From Fundicoccus ignavus (GTDB lineage: Bacteria > Bacillota > Bacilli > Lactobacillales > Aerococcaceae): 64,000 bases of DNA. Location of the stretch: the NCBI RefSeq assembly GCF_009659375.1, contig NZ_WJQT01000001.1:1-64000 (forward strand), given 5' to 3'. The notes below the pieces were generated by a model. It made no database searches. It was not told the DNA's origin and worked only from the letters and a program-made list of their open reading frames with translations. The translations under genes were made by a program, and so were the position numbers. Below, in pieces: positions 60,196 through 64,000 of this stretch. Numbering within the stretch: the first letter of the stretch is position 1; each line of letters starts with the position of its first letter.

Positions 60196-62676
60196 TTAGT
60201 GGTTGCGTAAACGCAAGGCGTTGACGAGTACTGACACTGAGCTCATACTCATGGCAACTGCCGCAAACATTGGGCTGAGTAGGGGGCCACCGAATAGATA
60301 CAGCACGCCCATCGCAATTGGAATTCCAATGACATTGTAGCCGAATGCCCAGAAAAGATTTTGCTTAATATTGCGAATAGTCGCATGACTTAAATCGATG
60401 GCCGCTACTACGTCGGTCAATTGATTTTTCATCAAAACGGTATCCGCAGACTCAATCGCAATATCTGTACCCGAACCAATCGCCATTCCGATATCAGCTT
60501 GAGCGAGGGCAGGGGCATCGTTAATCCCGTCGCCGACCATAATCACGTGCTTGCCTTCGCTTTGAAGTTGCTTTACCATGTCAGCTTTATCTTCTGGCAT
60601 TACCTCGCTCATGACACGGTCAACGCCAACTTGTTCGCCGATTCTTTCGGCAGTTTTCTTGTTGTCGCCTGTGATCATAATGACTTCCAGTCCCATCGCT
60701 TTCAACTGCTGAATTGCTTGCGAACTTTCAGCTTTAATCGGATCTGCGACCGCAATTACACCAGTTAATTTATCATTCACTGCAATAAACATCGGTGTCT
60801 TCGCTTCATTGGCTAGACGATCTGCCGCTGTTGTTAATGCGGTATCCTCGGCGAAGTCAGCCATCATTTTACGATTACCAATTTTAATCTCTTGACCGTC
60901 GATTCGGGCTTCAATCCCTTTACCGATCACGCTGTTGAAGTGTTCAACTTTCGGTAAACTTAATCGCTGATCCTCTGTCGCATAACGCACAATCGCTTCA
61001 CCTAAAGGATGTTCGGAAGCTGATTCAGCCGCTGCAACCCAAGCAAGTAATTGAGCCTGATCGTGTCCATTATTAGCTAAGACAAAATCAGTCACAGTGG
61101 GTTGACCTTCGGTAATGGTACCTGTTTTATCCAATAGCACCGCATTCGCATGGTGGATCCCTTCTAAAGCAGTACCGCTCTTAATCAGAATCCCTTTCTG
61201 GGCACCATTCCCCGTACCGACCATAATCGCAGTAGGCGTTGCTAAACCTAAAGCACACGGACAGGCAATAATTAAGATACTAATGAAAATTGTTAAAGCA
61301 AATTCAAGTGGCTCACCCATGACAAAGAACCAGAACAAACCAGCTAGCACCGCCAACACCATCACAATCGGAACGAAATATCCCGAAATAATGTCTGCTA
61401 ATTTCGCAATCGGTGCTTTTGAACCTTGAGCATCCTGTACCATACGCACAATCTGTGACAACATAGTATCTTGACCGATTTTAGTCACTCGGAAAGTAAA
61501 AGCGCCGGTTTTATTAATACTAGCGCCCGTCACGCTGTCGCCGACTTTTTTCTCAACCGGTAAACTTTCTCCGGTTAACATCGATTCATCAACGCTCGAT
61601 TGCCCTTCGGTAATCTCACCATCAACGGGCAAACTTTCCCCCGGACGTACCTGTAACAAATCACCAACTTGTACCATCTCAATTGCAACCATTTCAGTCG
61701 AACCATCTGCTTTGACGCGACGTGCTTGACTCGGTGTTAAATCCATCAATGCTTTAATGGCTGCCGAAGTTTGACCTTTTGCACGTTCCTCTAAATATTT
61801 ACCGACGTTCATTAATGTTAAAATCACTGCCGCCGATTCAAAATATAAATCAGGATGCCCTGTAGGCATAAAACGTCCTGTCACTAATAGAAATGTCACA
61901 ACTAAGCCTTGGATAAAAGCGGCTGTCGTTCCGACTGCCACTAAGGAATCCATGTTAGGGTGGCCATTGAATAAATGTTTAAACCCTCTTTGATACATTG
62001 CGCGGCCTAACCACATAACCGGTAATGTTAAAGCTAGTTGAAGTAAGGCGTTTAGCCCAGGATTGTGATGCATATCCAATATAGCAGGTAAAGGCATGCC
62101 AACCATTGGTCCCATCGTAAGAATAAACAATGGAATGGTAAACACGGCCATCCAAATCACGCGTTGACGCATGGCTTTTAAGCGGGTTTCTTTTTTCGCT
62201 TGGTCAATATCATATTGTTCTTGAGCAGATAAAGCTAGACTCGCTTTGTAACCCGCTTTTTCGACGGCTTGTAAAATTAACTGTGGCTCGGCTGCTTCAG
62301 CCCAATCGACACTTAGCGTTTCCGTCGCTAAGTTAACGCCAGCTTGTTTAATAGCAGGTAATTTCTGTACAGCTCTTTCAACATTAGCTGCACACGACGC
62401 ACAGGTCATCCCTTCAATTGAGAAGTTTTGGTGTAAACGTTCATTTAAGATAGCGTTGCTATCGTTTTCGACCACCAACGCATAACCTGATTTCTTCACG
62501 ATTGCCTGCAAAGCATCAGGGGATAAGAGTGTTTCATCGTAATCAATTTGAGCTTTTTCAGTGGCTAAATTGACTGACGCAGTCACCACGCCCTCAGCTT
62601 TATTCAAACTACGCTCAACATTAGCCGCACAAGATGCACAGGTCATCCCTTCAACTGCATAAGTCGCTTTAGTCAT
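60196..62676 (-). CDS. copA: Copper-translocating P1B-1 ATPase
   Basis: The 826-aa ATPase has two N-terminal HMA domains with GMTCASC (cysteines 13/16 and 92/95), then eight membrane helices, the transport site CPC near 471, the phosphorylation motif DKTGTIT near 515 and the hinge [18 protein letters not shown]. The ending [17 protein letters not shown] plus [18 protein letters not shown] is typical of Cu(I) exporters. RBS GAAAGGAAG. It is co-transcribed after copY and copZ. Confidence 0.96.
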   Translation of the reverse strand: MTKATYAVEGMTCASCAANVERSLNKAEGVVTASVNLATEKAQIDYDETLLSPDALQAIVKKSGYALVVENDSNAILNERLHQNFSIEGMTCASCAANVERAVQKLPAIKQAGVNLATETLSVDWAEAAEPQLILQAVEKAGYKASLALSAQEQYDIDQAKKETRLKAMRQRVIWMAVFTIPLFILTMGPMVGMPLPAILDMHHNPGLNALLQLALTLPVMWLGRAMYQRGFKHLFNGHPNMDSLVAVGTTAAFIQGLVVTFLLVTGRFMPTGHPDLYFESAAVILTLMNVGKYLEERAKGQTSAAIKALMDLTPSQARRVKADGSTEMVAIEMVQVGDLLQVRPGESLPVDGEITEGQSSVDESMLTGESLPVEKKVGDSVTGASINKTGAFTFRVTKIGQDTMLSQIVRMVQDAQGSKAPIAKLADIISGYFVPIVMVLAVLAGLFWFFVMGEPLEFALTIFISILIIACPCALGLATPTAIMVGTGNGAQKGILIKSGTALEGIHHANAVLLDKTGTITEGQPTVTDFVLANNGHDQAQLLAWVAAAESASEHPLGEAIVRYATEDQRLSLPKVEHFNSVIGKGIEARIDGQEIKIGNRKMMADFAEDTALTTAADRLANEAKTPMFIAVNDKLTGVIAVADPIKAESSQAIQQLKAMGLEVIMITGDNKKTAERIGEQVGVDRVMSEVMPEDKADMVKQLQSEGKHVIMVGDGINDAPALAQADIGMAIGSGTDIAIESADTVLMKNQLTDVVAAIDLSHATIRNIKQNLFWAFGYNVIGIPIAMGVLYLFGGPLLSPMFAAVAMSMSSVSVLVNALRLRNH

Positions 62677-62694
62677 ATGAATCTTCCTTTCTAC

Positions 62695-62904
62695 TTATTT
62701 AACTAACGTATAACCCGCCTCATCAACAGCAGCATGCATTGTTTCAAAATTGGTTAACGTTTCATCGAAATCTACTTGCGCAGATGCACTGTCTAAATCA
62801 ACGACTGCTGATTGAACACCGTTAACATCATTCAATACATTCGTGACCGCATTGGCACAACCTTGACAACTTAAACCTTCGACTTTAAATATTGTTTGTT
62901 TCAT
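62695..62904 (-). CDS. copZ: Copper chaperone
   Basis: The 69-aa protein is a single HMA domain with C13 and C16 in GLSCQGCANAV. It carries Cu(I) to CopA and CopY. The start at 62904 follows AAAGGAGC; longer in-frame starts inside copY are rejected on family length. The copY stop and this start overlap (ATGA), so they are translationally coupled. Confidence 0.93.
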   Translation of the reverse strand: MKQTIFKVEGLSCQGCANAVTNVLNDVNGVQSAVVDLDSASAQVDFDETLTNFETMHAAVDEAGYTLVK

Positions 62905-63356
62905 ACTATTTGCTCCTTTTCTTTTGAGTGACTTGTCTGTGAGATATGACAATGACATTGGCCGGGTGCACATTGACAGGCAATGCTGGCCGGTGCAGTT
63001 TGCATTTTTACTTGTAATAAAGATACAAGATCTTGAAGTTGAGTTTGTGAAAAGGTATTGTTTTCAATCATATGCGCCACAATACCGGCATGATCTAAAT
63101 TACAACTATTGGCCATAATGTCATCTGTCCGTGTTAAAGTGGCTTCTTTCATCGAAATAGAACTCGAATAAAGAAAAGGGCTGACTGTCGTATCTTGTGT
63201 CAGAATACCTTTTTTTGTTAAACGATTTAACATCGATTTGATGGTGCCTTCCTTCCATTCCGAAATAGCCAGCATGGTGTCAATAATTTGACGACTGGTT
63301 AGCTGACCTTCGGCCCAAACAACTCGCATAATTTCCCATTCAGCTGAACTAATCAT
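62901..63356 (-). CDS. copY: Copper-responsive repressor of the CopY/BlaI family
   Basis: The 151-aa protein has a winged-helix N-terminus (SSAEWEIMRVVWAEGQLTSR, KEGTIKSMLNRLTKKGIL) and a C-terminal CxCxxxxCxC motif (C127, C129, C134, C136). In CopY this motif binds Zn(II) when the repressor is on DNA and Cu(I) when it is released. Two cop boxes lie just upstream at 63387-63409. RBS AAGGAGGGA. It is the first gene of copYZA. Confidence 0.95.
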   Translation of the reverse strand: MISSAEWEIMRVVWAEGQLTSRQIIDTMLAISEWKEGTIKSMLNRLTKKGILTQDTTVSPFLYSSSISMKEATLTRTDDIMANSCNLDHAGIVAHMIENNTFSQTQLQDLVSLLQVKMQTAPASIACQCAPGQCHCHISQTSHSKEKEQIV

Positions 63357-63386
63357 GTAATCCCTCCTTAGGTTACGTTTGTAATC

Positions 63387-63409
63387 TACAATTATAGTTT
63401 ACACCTGTA
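63387..63409 (-). promoter_or_regulatory. Two cop boxes upstream of copYZA
   Basis: TACACCTGTA (63400-63409) matches the CopY operator TACAnnTGTA exactly. TACAATTATA (63387-63396) differs by one base. Their centres are 13 bp apart. Binding by the adjacent CopY is expected from the known Enterococcus and Lactococcus systems. Confidence 0.82.
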
Positions 63410-63588
63410 AACTTAAAGTGTCAAGGATTAAATTTTTTAATGTTCGTATTAATAAGTTTGTGAACATAAACATATATGAGTCACTTAACACAACAGTTAT
63501 TATGGAAATGTTTTCAATGAAAGGGCGTTAAATTAAGAAAGGGTAAGAAACAACGCTAGAATTTCTCATAAATTCACGCATGTGAACA
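63410..63588. other. Divergent intergenic region
   Basis: AT-rich DNA between the copYZA and nrdI promoters. No gene or further repeat recognised. Confidence 0.4.
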
Positions 63589-63636
63589 ACACAATATGTA
63601 GTGATGAAACATATAAACAAACACAAAATATGCGGT
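63589..63636 (+). promoter_or_regulatory. Pair of NrdR boxes upstream of nrdI
   Basis: ACACAATATGTAGTG (63589-63603) and ACACAAAATATGCGG (63621-63635) resemble the NrdR box ACACwATATnTnGTGT. Their starts are 32 bp apart, the three-turn spacing known for NrdR pairs. The second box is weaker at its right end. Confidence 0.72.
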
Positions 63637-63709
63637 TTTATAAACCTTGCTAACTATTTTTAATCTGTTATCATGGATTGAGAAATTAATTTTTAAGGAG
63701 CGAAGCTAA

Positions 63710-64000
63710 ATGTTAGTGGTATTTATGTCTTTAACGGGTCAAACACGAAAGTTTGTGAAAAAACTTGGTTGGCCAAGTCTGGAAATAACCTTGGATAATG
63801 CTTTTATAGAAGTCGATGAACCCTTTATTTTTGTGGCGCCGACCTATGACAAGGAAGCAACGGATTTGATTGCGGACTTTCTAGAAACAGGACAGAATAC
63901 TGATTACTTGAAAGGCTTTGCGGGGAGTGGTAACTTAAATTTTAATCATTTATATTGTTTTACAGCAAAAGATTATGCCCGCGATTATAAGGTCCCTTTA
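63710..64000 (+). CDS. nrdI: NrdI flavodoxin of class Ib ribonucleotide reductase (partial, runs off the window)
   Basis: The first 97 codons read MLVVFMSLTGQTRKFVKKLG, FVAPTYDKEATDLIADFLE, and GSGNLNFNHLYCFTAKDYAR. SLTGQTRKF is the FMN phosphate loop and GSGNxNFNxLYCFTAKD is diagnostic of NrdI, which supplies superoxide or peroxide to assemble the Mn(III)2 cofactor of NrdF. RBS AAGGAG is 9 nt upstream. nrdE and nrdF presumably follow beyond the window. NrdR boxes upstream fit this role. Confidence 0.94.
   Translation, partial: MLVVFMSLTGQTRKFVKKLGWPSLEITLDNAFIEVDEPFIFVAPTYDKEATDLIADFLETGQNTDYLKGFAGSGNLNFNHLYCFTAKDYARDYKVPL

Overview
The window is a low-GC Gram-positive chromosome segment from the Firmicutes, most likely the order Lactobacillales. 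The evidence is a Bacillus/Lactobacillus-type rrn-tRNA block, an S10-spc-alpha ribosomal operon running into ecfA1-ecfA2-ecfT-truA, an LPXTG surface protein, a CopY-type copper repressor and an NrdI flavodoxin. The family could be Aerococcaceae or Carnobacteriaceae, but the genus cannot be fixed from this sequence.

Layout. 1-2235: a 5S rRNA at the end of an rrn operon and 21 tRNA genes, including a partial duplication (Ser-fMet-Gly). 2451-6884: a sulfur amino acid operon (trans-sulfuration PLP enzyme, three-part amino acid ABC importer, cysteine synthase). 7140-13070: an oppABCDF peptide importer. 13079-13394: repeat-derived DNA with a 42-bp hairpin array. 13542-15058: a branched-chain amino acid binding protein behind a leader peptide with five Ile codons. 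15275-15540: gene remnants. 15976-33710: the ribosomal super-operon with secY, adk, infA, rpoA, ecfA1A2T and truA. 34120-36653: an acetyltransferase and a polyphosphate:AMP phosphotransferase. 36708-46147: two more branched-chain binding proteins, a P1B-4 metal ATPase, a leader peptide with six Val codons, livHMGF and a CBS protein. 46620-50816 (minus): gpx, a YebC-type protein, guaC and an ABC-F protein. 51090-53261: an LPXTG protein. 53328-54090: repeat-rich DNA. 54239-55027: an interrupted enoyl-CoA hydratase gene. 55231-59572 (minus): ppk1, ppx and a deoxyribosyltransferase gene. 60196-63356 (minus): copA, copZ and copY. 63710-64000: the start of nrdI.

Main observations. (1) Two of the three LivJ-like binding protein genes are each preceded by a tiny ORF with a ribosome-binding site and a homopolymeric run of one branched-chain amino acid (five Ile; six Val). 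Each ORF is followed by mutually exclusive RNA helices ending in an intrinsic terminator. This looks like classical ribosome-stalling attenuation used to choose which receptor feeds one LivHMGF core. (2) All five solute-binding proteins have AxA-type signal peptides and no lipobox cysteine, which is odd for a monoderm. (3) The ABC-F protein has lost three motifs of one ATP site in a coordinated way. (4) Gene-poor gaps carry at least three families of dispersed hairpin repeats.

How the genes connect. Nutrient uptake dominates: cystine-like, peptide and branched-chain importers, plus an ECF vitamin importer module. Polyphosphate turnover is represented three times (Pap, Ppk1, Ppx). Metal homeostasis appears twice (CopYZA and a P1B-4 efflux pump). 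All family names rest on motif recognition by eye; no database search was possible.
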